Part shown: positions 33,695 to 42,942 of the stretch, one piece after another | Numbering within the stretch: position 1 is the stretch's first letter | Layout of the letters: every line of letters starts with the position of its first letter | Assembly: GCF_012926615.1 (NCBI RefSeq) | Contig: NZ_JABBNU010000001.1 | Location: 248,001-312,000, forward strand | Reading direction: 5' to 3' | Origin: Marinigracilibium pacificum | GTDB taxonomy: Bacteria > Bacteroidota > Bacteroidia > Cytophagales > Cyclobacteriaceae | DNA: 64,000 nt | Made by a program: the position numbers and the translations under genes | Notes under the pieces: generated by a model | Database searches by the model: none | What the model was told of the DNA's origin: nothing | Seen by the model: the letters and a program-made list of their open reading frames with translations, nothing else

Positions 33695-34329
33695 ACCAAT
33701 ATCATCATGATGAATGTCCCTAAAATAAAAATCCAGGAGACATCCATGAAAACCCAGAAGGCATGGAGCAAAGATAGTTTCATTTTTTGAAATGGATTGG
33801 TGAAATATATTAGATTTTTAACGGGATCAGATAATGATGTAAGACACGATATGAATAATGATATCATAAATACTAACCCTGCAATAATATGAAGAAGATG
33901 TAATCCACTCAATAAATAAAGCATGGTTTCAACAGCTTTACCATCAAAATAAATTTGATCGTTAAACAGGCTTATCCAGGCGAAAAGTTGAGATACCCCA
34001 AAAAGAGCAGTAAAAAGGATACCGAAGCCTAAGTATCTTTTAATATTAAGATCATTTTCTTCATCAAAAAATTTTGGCAGTTTCGAAATAAAGTAATGAG
34101 AAAAAACCAAAAAACCTGTGCTGAGGTAAAAGGTTACAGGAATTTCAATGACCTTATCTGAGTGACTAGAGCTAACAAATAACACAACAAGTAAAAAGAC
34201 AAAAATTAAAGATGAACCGAAAATTGATAAATAGGTGATAGTTTGATAAGGGTGCAAAGACTCAATTTTCTCTATAGTTGATAGAGAAGTATTTTGGTCA
34301 GCGCTGGTCTTATAGACTTTCCCTTTCAT
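33691..34329 (-). CDS. Heme-copper oxidase subunit III-like membrane protein
   Basis: The 212-residue protein has five predicted membrane helices, with LYLLSGLHLLHIIAGLVF and the final LLHAFWVFMDVSWIFIL matching the conserved H- and W-containing helices of cytochrome oxidase subunit III. In canonical operons subunit III accompanies subunits I and II, but neither is in this window, so this is an isolated copy. It may serve an oxidase encoded elsewhere. It is coupled to the YkgJ-like gene. A 236-base divergent region separates it from mfd; I see no recognisable regulatory motif there. Confidence 0.8.
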   Translation of the reverse strand: MKGKVYKTSADQNTSLSTIEKIESLHPYQTITYLSIFGSSLIFVFLLVVLFVSSSHSDKVIEIPVTFYLSTGFLVFSHYFISKLPKFFDEENDLNIKRYLGFGILFTALFGVSQLFAWISLFNDQIYFDGKAVETMLYLLSGLHLLHIIAGLVFMISLFISCLTSLSDPVKNLIYFTNPFQKMKLSLLHAFWVFMDVSWIFILGTFIMMILV

Positions 34330-34565
34330 ATTATTATTACCAATAAATTTAAGAATTGTTTCGGCATAATTAATTTACACTAATTATCTCAACCTGACAT
34401 ATATCCTGATAATAATTATTTTCTGTTTTGGTTATCTTTTAATAAACCTTTAAAGCAGTTAGTCGTTGTTTTTGAATGATATTGTCCAACTTTACAGGAT
34501 TCTATATTAATTGAAATAGTCAGGTATAGAGTTCGTTAATATTTAAATATTATAAGTCCAAAACA

Positions 34566-37500
34566 GTGAAGGCATCTTCTTTTTTAAAATTATATAGAGA
34601 AAGCAGCGAAGTAAATATTATTGCTGATAAGATAAAGCCAAATGAAGGTGTACAATTGCAACTCAGAGGAGTCAGCGGTAGCCTTGATGCAGTTTTATTT
34701 TCATCAGTATTTCTTTTGAATAAGCAAAATCATTTATTGGTTTTACATGATAAGGAAGAGGCAGCCTATTTTCACACTGATCTAAAAAACTTTTTTCCTG
34801 ATAAGGACATTTTGTTTTTCCCAACTTCATACAAGCGCCCATATAGTTTTGATGAAACAGAAAATGCCAACATACTTCAAAGGGCAGAGGTGCTTAACAG
34901 AATGAACCATAAATCTCCATCAGGTGAAATTATTGTTACATATCCTGAAGCACTGACTGAAAAGGTTATTAATAAAAGGTCGCTATTACAAAACACCTGG
35001 TCTGCTACGGAAGGAGATAAGGTAGATATTGAAATATTAAGTGAGCTTTTGGTTTCTTATGATTTTGAACGAACAGACTTTGTATATGAAGCAGGACAGT
35101 TTGCTGTAAGAGGAGGAATAATTGATATTTTTTCTTTTGCGCATGACTTACCTTTCAGAATAGAGTTGTTTGGTGATGAAATAGATAGTATTCGTACCTT
35201 CGATCCAGAAACTCAAATTTCTCAGGAAAATGTTAAAACGCTTAATATTATTCCCAATGTTCAAACACGATTGTTAGAAGAGACACGTCAGTCATTTCTT
35301 GAGTTTTTACCTAGAAACACTAAGGTTTGGATAAAAGATCTGGCACAAGTTCTTGATACTGTCGATTCATATTTTGCAAAGGCCACTGAAGATTTTGGGA
35401 ATGTGCTTAGCCAGTCAATGGGAACCAAAGTTGTGCTAAGCCCGGAAGATCTTTTTGAGCAAAAACAATCTTTTGAAGAACATATTGGTAAATATCCTGT
35501 GGTTGAGTTTGGTAACAGGTTTTATTTTAAAGACTCCATTGTTATAAATTATGAGTCTGAATCTCAACCAAGTATTAATAAAAATTTTACATTGTTGGGG
35601 GATACTTTGCTTGAATATCAGCAAAAAGGGTATTCGAATTTTGTAATGGCTGAATCCCAGCAACAAATAGAAAGGCTTCATAATATCTTTGAAGAAATAG
35701 ACCCACTAATTAAGTTTGAGGATGTTACTGCCGGAGTAAGACAGGGGTTTGTAGATAAGAATATGAGAATAACCTGTTTTACAGACCATCAGATTTTTGA
35801 AAGGTATCATCGATTTAAAACAAAAGACAGGCATTCTAAATCAAAGGCATTAACATTAAGAGAGCTATATACTCTTCAGCCTGGTGACTTTGTTACGCAC
35901 ATAGATTATGGAATTGGTAGGTTTGCTGGTCTGGAGAAAGTTGATGTAGGAGGAAATGAACAGGAAGCCATCAGGTTAATATATAGGGATAATGATTTGC
36001 TATATGTTTCAATTCATTCGATTCATAAAATTTCAAAATACGCAGGTAAAGAAGGGTCTCCTCCAATAGTAAGTAAGCTTGGTTCTCCAGAGTGGGAAAA
36101 CAAAAAGAAACGTGTTAAGAAAAAGGTTATTGATATTGCCGATGACCTGATTCAGTTATATGCAAAGAGAAAGGCAACTCAGGGAACTGCTTTTAGCAAG
36201 GATAATTATCTGCAGGCTGAGCTTGAGTCTTCATTTATTTATCAAGACACGCCTGATCAGGCTAAATCAACAGCTGATGTCAAGGCCGACATGGAAGAAC
36301 CACACCCGATGGACAGACTTGTTTGTGGAGATGTTGGTTTCGGAAAAACAGAAGTTGCTATTCGTGCCGCATTTAAGGCTGTAAATGACAGCAAACAGGT
36401 TGCCATTCTGGTTCCTACAACCATTTTGGCAATGCAGCATTTTCATACTTTCTCAGAAAGACTAAAGGATTTTCCTGTTAAAATAGATTATATAAACAGG
36501 TTCAAGTCAACCAAGGATATAAAGAATATCCTAAAAGAAACTGAAGAAGGAAAAATTGACATTCTTATAGGAACACATAGAATTGTAAATAAGGATGTAA
36601 AGTTTAAAGACCTTGGTTTACTAGTAATTGACGAAGAGCAAAAATTTGGTGTTAAGGTGAAAGAAAGACTCAAGGAAATGAGAGTTAATGTTGATGTTTT
36701 AACCTTGACAGCGACTCCAATTCCAAGAACACTCCATTTTTCTTTAATGGGTGCTCGTGATTTAAGTATTATTCAAACACCACCACCAAACCGGCAGCCT
36801 GTAACTACCGAGCTTCATACATTTAATGAAGATATTATCAGAGATGCGGTGAGTTATGAATTAAGAAGAGGAGGTCAGGTGTTTTTTGTTCATAATAGGG
36901 TTAATGACATTGAGTCTGTTGGAAATATTATTCTAAAACTAGTTCCTGATGCCAGAATAGGTATTGCCCATGGACAGATGCAGGGTCATCAGCTTGAAAA
37001 AGCTATGCTCAGATTTATTGAAGGTGAGTATGACGTGTTAGTGTCAACCAATATTATTGAAGCTGGATTAGATATTCCGAATGCTAACACAATTATTATA
37101 AATCAGGCACATATGTTTGGTCTTTCTGATTTGCACCAGATGAGAGGTAGGGTTGGAAGAAGCAACAAAAAAGCCTTTTGTTATTTACTTACGCCACCAA
37201 CTATCGGCCTTTCTACAGATGCCAGAAAAAGGTTGAGTACTCTGGAAGAGTTTTCAGACCTTGGTGACGGATTTAAAGTTGCAATGCGTGACCTCGATAT
37301 CAGGGGAGCTGGAAATTTATTGGGAAGTGAACAAAGTGGGTTTATTACAGACCTGGGATTTGATACATATCATAAAATTCTTGATGAGACTATCCAAGAG
37401 CTAAAAGAAAAGAAATATAAAGATCTGTTTCACAAGGAGCTTTCTGAAAAAGTTAAGAACCTGGTAGCGGATACAAATATTGAAACAGATATGGAAATTT

Positions 37501-37934
37501 TGATTCCTGAAGATTATGTTTCAAATATTGCAGAAAGACTTAGTCTTTACAATCAAGCCGATAACCTGAAAAATCAGGAAGAACTGGATAAGTTTGAAAA
37601 AAACCTTAGAGACAGGTTTGGTCCATTACCTGAAAGTGTAAAATCTCTGCTTGAAACTGTTGAGTTGAGATGGTTGGCTCAGCAACTTGGGTTTGAAAAA
37701 CTAAATTTAAAGAGCAATACTATTAAGGCATTTTGTCCGCCATCTGAAAAAGAAGAGTATTATAACTCTCCAGTTTTTGGGGCTGTAATTAGCTATATAC
37801 AGCAAAACCCAAGGTCATGCCGTATGAAAGAAACAGGAAAAAGGCTTGTTCTTACTGTTCAGGATGTTGATTCTGTAGCAAAAGCCAAGGAAGTACTTCA
37901 AGAAATGCTTCCTCAGCCAGTTGCAAGTTCTTAA
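34566..37934 (+). CDS. mfd: Transcription-repair coupling factor Mfd
   Basis: Mfd removes RNA polymerase stalled at DNA lesions and recruits UvrA. The 1122 residues include UvrB-like N-terminal domains, the RNA-polymerase-interacting segment (LQPGDFVTHIDYGIGRFAGL), Walker A G588-DVGFGKT-595, the DEEQ box and the RecG-like motor (SATPIPRT-type motif as TLTATPIPRT). The C-terminal D7 domain is present. The start is GTG at 34566, with no ATG at a suitable place upstream. The stop overlaps the convergent DsbA-like gene by four bases. Confidence 0.96.
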   Translation: MKASSFLKLYRESSEVNIIADKIKPNEGVQLQLRGVSGSLDAVLFSSVFLLNKQNHLLVLHDKEEAAYFHTDLKNFFPDKDILFFPTSYKRPYSFDETENANILQRAEVLNRMNHKSPSGEIIVTYPEALTEKVINKRSLLQNTWSATEGDKVDIEILSELLVSYDFERTDFVYEAGQFAVRGGIIDIFSFAHDLPFRIELFGDEIDSIRTFDPETQISQENVKTLNIIPNVQTRLLEETRQSFLEFLPRNTKVWIKDLAQVLDTVDSYFAKATEDFGNVLSQSMGTKVVLSPEDLFEQKQSFEEHIGKYPVVEFGNRFYFKDSIVINYESESQPSINKNFTLLGDTLLEYQQKGYSNFVMAESQQQIERLHNIFEEIDPLIKFEDVTAGVRQGFVDKNMRITCFTDHQIFERYHRFKTKDRHSKSKALTLRELYTLQPGDFVTHIDYGIGRFAGLEKVDVGGNEQEAIRLIYRDNDLLYVSIHSIHKISKYAGKEGSPPIVSKLGSPEWENKKKRVKKKVIDIADDLIQLYAKRKATQGTAFSKDNYLQAELESSFIYQDTPDQAKSTADVKADMEEPHPMDRLVCGDVGFGKTEVAIRAAFKAVNDSKQVAILVPTTILAMQHFHTFSERLKDFPVKIDYINRFKSTKDIKNILKETEEGKIDILIGTHRIVNKDVKFKDLGLLVIDEEQKFGVKVKERLKEMRVNVDVLTLTATPIPRTLHFSLMGARDLSIIQTPPPNRQPVTTELHTFNEDIIRDAVSYELRRGGQVFFVHNRVNDIESVGNIILKLVPDARIGIAHGQMQGHQLEKAMLRFIEGEYDVLVSTNIIEAGLDIPNANTIIINQAHMFGLSDLHQMRGRVGRSNKKAFCYLLTPPTIGLSTDARKRLSTLEEFSDLGDGFKVAMRDLDIRGAGNLLGSEQSGFITDLGFDTYHKILDETIQELKEKKYKDLFHKELSEKVKNLVADTNIETDMEILIPEDYVSNIAERLSLYNQADNLKNQEELDKFEKNLRDRFGPLPESVKSLLETVELRWLAQQLGFEKLNLKSNTIKAFCPPSEKEEYYNSPVFGAVISYIQQNPRSCRMKETGKRLVLTVQDVDSVAKAKEVLQEMLPQPVASS

Positions 37935-38578
37935 TTATCATTTATAGCAGTTAAAATTTTATCTGCCATTCGTTGAATTTCTTCGGAAGGGATGAATCCT
38001 CTTGCCATTAGATAAATAGTTTCATCAACTCTCATAAACAGGGTTGGGTAACCTTTAACACCTAATGCAGCAGCGAACTTAAATTCGTCATAAGTTTTTT
38101 CGAGATACTCTCTGCTTGAAAACCTATTGTAAAAGTCCTCAAAATCTAGCCCCGAGCTTTCGACAATATCTTTATAGTTTTCCGGAATATTAGGATCTAT
38201 TCCGTCATAATAAAGCATCGACTGAATTTTATGAGCATATTCCAGGCTTTTGCTTCTGTCTATTGCCTTCATTGTCCGGAGTGCTCTGGCGGGAACTTCT
38301 GAATTTAAAACCATCGTTCCTTCTCTTAGCACACCATTTATAAAGGCATCACCAAATTTGACACCGGTTCTTTCTTCAACAGTTTTAGAAGACTTTGAAA
38401 TAAATGGAGCAATTGCACCAATTGGCCCAACTTGCTCACCTAAAATCATGCCGCCACTATATACGGAGATTTCGAAGGTACTATTATTGTCTTCCATAAA
38501 TCTTTTAATGTGATTACTAAAACCGTAGCACCAACCACACAAAGGATCAAAAACGTAAATCAATTCATTTTTTGCCAT
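37931..38578 (-). CDS. DsbA family thioredoxin-like protein
   Basis: The 215-residue protein begins with a thioredoxin strand and the active site C14-GWC-17 after FDPL. The middle is helical, and the conserved cis-proline segment GVKGYPTLFM lies near residues 170-180. There is no signal peptide, so it is cytoplasmic. This resembles the FrnE/HCCA-isomerase branch of the DsbA family more than periplasmic DsbA. A thiol-disulfide or glutathione-type role is likely. Its 3' end overlaps the mfd stop. The 5' region (38596-38621) can form two alternative short hairpins. Confidence 0.88.
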   Translation of the reverse strand: MAKNELIYVFDPLCGWCYGFSNHIKRFMEDNNSTFEISVYSGGMILGEQVGPIGAIAPFISKSSKTVEERTGVKFGDAFINGVLREGTMVLNSEVPARALRTMKAIDRSKSLEYAHKIQSMLYYDGIDPNIPENYKDIVESSGLDFEDFYNRFSSREYLEKTYDEFKFAAALGVKGYPTLFMRVDETIYLMARGFIPSEEIQRMADKILTAINDN

Positions 38579-38873
38579 AGGGTTTTTAACGAAACAACAC
38601 TAAAAGTGTTCTATCACTTTTACCATTAAAGTAATTCTGATTGATTTTTGATTGTTTACGATCTATTTTGAGGTTTACTAATATATAAATCTCAAATTAT
38701 GCATGAGTAAAATTATAATATACCAAGAATGTTAAAATTGACTGGTTGTTCAAAGCTTAAGAAAATTTTGATTATCAGTTTTATATTTTGGCCAATTGTT
38801 CATCGTTTTTTGGGGAAATTGATTTTTGATTATAAGATAAATAATTCTAAACCGTTTAAACTAACTTTTAACT
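38579..38873. other. Divergent intergenic region between the DsbA-like gene and hflK
   Basis: This 295-base AT-rich gap includes two mutually exclusive hairpins near 38596-38621 (AACACT/AGTGTT and AAAAGTG/CACTTTT). It also contains a 50-codon ORF (38729-38881) that runs into the hflK start. No strong TAnnTTTG element is visible. Confidence 0.35.
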
Positions 38874-38881
38874 ATGACTGA
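38729..38881 (+). CDS. Possible small membrane-type ORF upstream of hflK, 50 aa
   Basis: An ATG at 38729 opens 50 codons ending in a TGA that overlaps the hflK ATG region by eight bases. The predicted peptide has a basic start (KLKK), a hydrophobic stretch (ILIISFIFWPIV) and a charged end, so it could be a single-pass small protein or a leader coupled to hflK. No ribosome-binding site is obvious and composition alone cannot prove it. It may be chance. Confidence 0.25.
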   Translation: MLKLTGCSKLKKILIISFIFWPIVHRFLGKLIFDYKINNSKPFKLTFNYD

Positions 38882-39851
38882 TTATTCAGATGCAGGAGAA
38901 AGGGCTTCAGGGTTCCTGCGAAGATATGGTAGATTTCTAATAATTGGAGTTTTGATACTCATTACAATTATTACTACAGTTAAGCCTGTTGGAACCGAAG
39001 AGGAGGGTGTTGTTATCTTTCTCGGAAAGTATTCAAGAACCGTTAACCCTGGCTTGAATTTTATTTTACCTTTCGGAATAGAGAAAATGTATAAAATACC
39101 TGTACAAAGGCAATTGAAGCAGGAATTTGGTTTTCGCACGGAAGATGCTGATGTGAGAACGACATATTCTACAAGTAATTTTTCAGATGAATCGCTTATG
39201 CTGACAGGAGACTTAAACCTGGCAGATGTTGAATGGGTAGTGCAATATCGTATTACAGATTCTTATAATTACCTGTTCAAAGTTCGTAATGCTGAAGACG
39301 CTCTTCATGATATGGCTGAAGCTGCTATGAGAAAGATAGTAGGTGACAGAACTGTAAACGAAGTAATTACAATCGGTAGGCAGGAAATCGCAACTGAAGT
39401 AGAAAGACTTCTTCAGGAAATGTGTAACGAGTATGAAAACGGAATCAGAATCGACCAGGTTGTTTTGCAGGACGTTAATCCACCTGAGCCTGTAAAACCA
39501 TCATTTAATGAGGTGAATGAAGCATTACAGCAAAAAGAAACACTAATTAATCAAGCTGAGTCGGAGTATAACAAAGTAATTCCGAGAGCTAGAGGTGAGG
39601 CACAGCAAACAATTGAAAGAGCTGAGGCATACTCTTTAAACAGGGTAAACCGTGCCAAAGGTGAGGCAGAAAGGTTTAATTCTTTATATAGCGAATATAT
39701 TAAAGCTCCTGAAGTAACCAAAAAGAGGATTTATTATGAAACTATGGAGCGAATACTACCTAAAGTACAAGGCAAAACAATTATTGATGAGTCAGGGAAA
39801 AATGTACTCCCGCTTTTAAATCTTAACGGTACTTCAAACTCTGAGAAATAA
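38874..39851 (+). CDS. hflK: FtsH protease modulator HflK
   Basis: HflK and HflC form a large cage around the membrane protease FtsH and tune its activity. This 325-residue copy has one membrane helix (about 22-40), then the SPFH/band-7 domain beginning VGTEEEGVVIFLGKYSRTVNPG, and a coiled region rich in E, A and R (EAQQTIERAEAYSLNRVNRAKGE) in the right order. The long Gly/Pro-rich N-terminus of E. coli HflK is missing, so it is shorter than there. It overlaps hflC by one base (TAATG), confirming a pair. Confidence 0.93.
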   Translation: MTDYSDAGERASGFLRRYGRFLIIGVLILITIITTVKPVGTEEEGVVIFLGKYSRTVNPGLNFILPFGIEKMYKIPVQRQLKQEFGFRTEDADVRTTYSTSNFSDESLMLTGDLNLADVEWVVQYRITDSYNYLFKVRNAEDALHDMAEAAMRKIVGDRTVNEVITIGRQEIATEVERLLQEMCNEYENGIRIDQVVLQDVNPPEPVKPSFNEVNEALQQKETLINQAESEYNKVIPRARGEAQQTIERAEAYSLNRVNRAKGEAERFNSLYSEYIKAPEVTKKRIYYETMERILPKVQGKTIIDESGKNVLPLLNLNGTSNSEK

Positions 39852-40789
39852 TGAAAAAGGCAAAGATTTTAATTTATATACTAGGTATTATTCTGATTAT
39901 TGGTTCTTTGACAAGCACATTTATTGTCAATGAATCGAGACAGGCAATTGTAACTCAGTTTGGTAAGCCTGTAGGTGAACCAAGAATAGAGCCCGGACTT
40001 TATTTTAAGATACCATTTATCCAAAAAGTCCAGTTTTTTGATAAGCGTTATCTTAAATGGAATGGTGATCCAAACCAGGTAACTACTAAAGATAAGAAAT
40101 ACATTTTTGTAGACACTTATGCTAGATGGCAGGTGACCGATCCTTTGAGGTTCTTTATCCGACTTAGAGATGAAAGGTCAGCGCAATCAAGGTTAGATGA
40201 TATTCTTGATGGTGAAACCAGAAATGCAGTAGCAAGTTTTAATCTTCTTGATCTTATCCGATCAACAAATAGAGAACCGGTAGTTTCTGAAGATTATCTT
40301 CAAGAGCTTGACGAGCTTGAAAAAATTTCTGTTGGAAGAGCAAAAATCGAAGAAATGATTCTTGAAAAGGCCAATGAGCGTACTGCAGACCTAGGAATAA
40401 AAATTCTTGATATTCGATTTAAACGAATGAACTACGTCGATGAAGTCAGAGACCGTGTGTATGACAGAATGATCAGTGAAAGAAAGAGAATTGCTGATCA
40501 GTTTAGATCTGAAGGTCAGGGAGAGGCAAGTAAAATTCAAGGTAATAAAGAACGTGATCTGGCGAAGATTCAATCAGAAGCTGTTGAAGAATCTGAAATT
40601 ATTAAAGGTAAAGCTGATGCTGAAGCTACTTCCATTTATGCCGCTGCATATAATAAGAATGGCTCTTCAAGAGACTTTTATTCTTTCCTTAGAGCAATGG
40701 AATCACTTGAGAAATCTTTTGATGATAAAACAAATATTGTAATTACAACTGATAGCGATCTGTATAAATATTTAAAGCAGGCTGACTAA
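39851..40789 (+). CDS. hflC: FtsH protease modulator HflC
   Basis: The 312 residues include an N-terminal membrane helix (about 5-23), then an SPFH domain with FIVNESRQAIVTQFGKPVG and the sequence RYLKWNGDPNQVTTKDKKY typical of HflC. The C-terminal coil contains KRIADQFRSEGQGEASKIQ and the conserved SRDFYSFLRAMESL, the end signature of HflC. It is the second half of the hflK-hflC pair. It converges with the UbiA gene, with only three bases between the two stops and no hairpin visible between them. Confidence 0.94.
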   Translation: MKKAKILIYILGIILIIGSLTSTFIVNESRQAIVTQFGKPVGEPRIEPGLYFKIPFIQKVQFFDKRYLKWNGDPNQVTTKDKKYIFVDTYARWQVTDPLRFFIRLRDERSAQSRLDDILDGETRNAVASFNLLDLIRSTNREPVVSEDYLQELDELEKISVGRAKIEEMILEKANERTADLGIKILDIRFKRMNYVDEVRDRVYDRMISERKRIADQFRSEGQGEASKIQGNKERDLAKIQSEAVEESEIIKGKADAEATSIYAAAYNKNGSSRDFYSFLRAMESLEKSFDDKTNIVITTDSDLYKYLKQAD

Positions 40790-40792
40790 AAT

Positions 40793-41668
40793 TCAGTTGA
40801 TTATTAATAATCCAATGAAGCAGATGTTTAGCAGTATAGAAGCTATGGCATTCTGCTTCATTGTTTGTTTGAAAGTAACTTCTTTCTTTCCCTGCCTTAT
40901 ATATTTCATGTACCATATTGTAAGGTTCAATTGAATTGGAATAGTACATATTATTGCCCAGAAGGCATAAGATAGACCCTTGTTCAAGAATAGAAAAACG
41001 ATAAGGATTAGACCTGAGATACTTAATAGGGCCATAGAAAACAGAAAAGTTCCTTTAATTCCCAGTTTAAGGCTAATTGTATTATCACCTCTGGAAGAAT
41101 CTTCTTCATGTTGATAAATCTGTGTTATCGGATATGAACCATAAAGCATCATAGAAGCAATAATTGCCGCAAATATGTGATTAGTACTAAGTAGGTTTTC
41201 AGTTGAAGGGCTATTAATAACAATTACACTCATTAATACCCATGCTCCTTGAAAAAAGCCAACAATAGCCCAGCTTGTCCAAGGGTATTTTTTTAAACGA
41301 ATTAACGGGTAACTATAAGCTCTTGAAACTAATATATATAAGAAACAAAAAGCTGTAAACCATATTCCTATGAAAATATATGCTAAAGATAAAGCACTTA
41401 TATCTAACAGGTTGGCAGCCACTAATAAAGTATTATTAACCTTAGGGGGAGATTTTAACCCACCAATACTTCCTTCATCTTTATCATAATAGCTATTAAA
41501 CCCATTACTAGCAGGATAAATTAATAAATGCCAGATAATAAAACCAAGGACACTTTTTTGAACATTAATACTATCCGTCACTGATAATCCAAATAGATAA
41601 ATCGGGGAAAGGAATAGTGAAAAAGGAAATCTTAAATGTAGTAATGTTGATTTTATTCTCTTATCCAT
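40793..41668 (-). CDS. UbiA family prenyltransferase
   Basis: The 291-residue membrane protein has about eight to nine helices. The first acidic motif is N58-SYYD-KD-64 (in SNGFNSYYDKDEG) and the second is in the HEEDSSRGDNT segment; both bind Mg2+-diphosphate in this family. UbiA enzymes attach a prenyl chain to a ring or a glycerol-phosphate lipid. The exact substrate is unclear: menaquinone synthesis, heme modification or archaeal-type glyceryl ether synthesis are possible, and a PcrB homologue lies 18 kb away. It overlaps the upstream nitroreductase gene by 16 bases. Confidence 0.85.
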   Translation of the reverse strand: MDKRIKSTLLHLRFPFSLFLSPIYLFGLSVTDSINVQKSVLGFIIWHLLIYPASNGFNSYYDKDEGSIGGLKSPPKVNNTLLVAANLLDISALSLAYIFIGIWFTAFCFLYILVSRAYSYPLIRLKKYPWTSWAIVGFFQGAWVLMSVIVINSPSTENLLSTNHIFAAIIASMMLYGSYPITQIYQHEEDSSRGDNTISLKLGIKGTFLFSMALLSISGLILIVFLFLNKGLSYAFWAIICTIPIQLNLTIWYMKYIRQGKKEVTFKQTMKQNAIASILLNICFIGLLIIN

Positions 41669-42252
41669 TCCGTTTTTTCAGTTATTGGTGATCGACGGCC
41701 TTTAGGCCATGGTTTATCAGTATTACCAATATATAAAAATCCCAACAACTGATCATTATCTGATAATCCGAAAAATGGCAACGCCTCTTTTTCATAAGTT
41801 ATACCCCCTGACCCCCAATAACAACCAACTTTATGTGCAGAAGCTGTTAGCCACATATTTTGAACAGCGCAGGCAACTGCAGAAACTTCCTCAATTTCCG
41901 GAACAGATTGTTTTATATCTCTTTTCATTCCAATGGAGATAATATGACTGCATTTAAGAGGTTTGGTTTTTAGCTTATCATATGTAGCATCTTTAAATGT
42001 ATTCTTTTCCGAAGCGATTTTTTTATATAATTCCGATTGAAAATCTGCAAGTTTATTAATGCCCTCGCCAGTAAAAACTGAGAACCTCCAGGGTTGGGTT
42101 AGGCGATGGGTTGGCGCCCAGTTAGCAGCTTCTAGCATTTCTTCAATAATGTGGTCATCAACCGGAGCATCATTAAAAGCAACAGGGTAGACAGCTCTTC
42201 TATTTTGAATAATTTCTCTTAATGTAAGTATTTGATTACTATTGTCTGGCAT
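41653..42252 (-). CDS. Nitroreductase family protein
   Basis: The 199 residues match the FMN-dependent nitroreductase fold: RRAVYPVAF near the start where RRSIR-type residues bind FMN, AANWAPTHRLTQPWRF for the FMN phosphate, and a late GCYWGSGG segment. It resembles the small single-domain YdjA-like branch. These enzymes use NAD(P)H to reduce nitro compounds, quinones or flavins; the natural substrate is unknown. Its 3' end overlaps the UbiA start by 16 bases, so the two are probably co-translated, hinting at a quinone or prenylated substrate. Confidence 0.88.
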   Translation of the reverse strand: MPDNSNQILTLREIIQNRRAVYPVAFNDAPVDDHIIEEMLEAANWAPTHRLTQPWRFSVFTGEGINKLADFQSELYKKIASEKNTFKDATYDKLKTKPLKCSHIISIGMKRDIKQSVPEIEEVSAVACAVQNMWLTASAHKVGCYWGSGGITYEKEALPFFGLSDNDQLLGFLYIGNTDKPWPKGRRSPITEKTEWIRE

Positions 42253-42279
42253 TTATATCTGACGTTTTGATCTAATTAT

Positions 42280-42287
42280 TATATTTG
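42280..42287 (+). promoter_or_regulatory. TAnnTTTG -7 promoter element of the ParA-like gene
   Basis: TATATTTG lies 21 bases before the ATG at 42309. It overlaps a TTG that would otherwise be an upstream start, which favours the ATG. Confidence 0.45.
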
Positions 42288-42308
42288 GAAAGCAATTTAA
42301 GAAATATA

Positions 42309-42932
42309 ATGGCAAAAATAATTTCCTTTATTTCGCGTAAAGGCGGAACCGGTAAAACAACCAATGCAATTAACCTGGCGACAATGCTTAACAGCCTTGG
42401 TTACAAGATAGCATTAATTGAAACAGATAATAATTACACCCTTAATACTCTTCGAAAAATGGAGCTGTATAAAACGGGTGCTAATGAAAATAATCTCTTT
42501 CCGATAATTCCTTCCCTTGATGAAGATTGCATTGACGAGATCGAAAAACTAAAGGCAGAGGGGTCATATAATTATGTTATTGTTGACAGCGCAGGAAAGA
42601 CTACTGATAAGAATATAAAAAAGCTTTGTATAGCATCAGATATAGTTATAGTGCCAACCAGTTTATCACCAAATGACCTATTGGTAACGTATCAGACAGT
42701 CAGGGATCTTGAGCCGGCAAAAGAGTTTAATGCAAAATTAAAAATCGTTATTCTTCCAAACAGAATTCACTCTCAGACAAGAAAGGAAACAATAGCACAG
42801 GCAACAGAAGAATTAGACACAATCGTCATTGGAAATAAAGTTCCTATGAAAAACCTGTTTGTTAATTTTTCTACGATCTTATCTGAAAAAGAATATTTAC
42901 CTGTAGCAAAAGAGATATTAGAGCACGTTTAA
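42309..42932 (+). CDS. ParA/MinD-like ATPase
   Basis: From the ATG at 42309 the protein is 207 residues. It opens with the deviant Walker A K11-GGTGKTT with signature lysine K11, followed by the VIVDSAG strand of the ParA/MinD type. It has no N-terminal helix-turn-helix, so it is a small ParA, of the kind that positions plasmids, chemoreceptor clusters, carboxysomes or other cargo on the nucleoid. It is not next to a parB gene, and it lies about 37 kb from the parS sites. A small helical protein gene follows ten bases later, so the two may form a positioning pair. Confidence 0.85.
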   Translation: MAKIISFISRKGGTGKTTNAINLATMLNSLGYKIALIETDNNYTLNTLRKMELYKTGANENNLFPIIPSLDEDCIDEIEKLKAEGSYNYVIVDSAGKTTDKNIKKLCIASDIVIVPTSLSPNDLLVTYQTVRDLEPAKEFNAKLKIVILPNRIHSQTRKETIAQATEELDTIVIGNKVPMKNLFVNFSTILSEKEYLPVAKEILEHV

Positions 42933-42942
42933 TTTTTTGATT

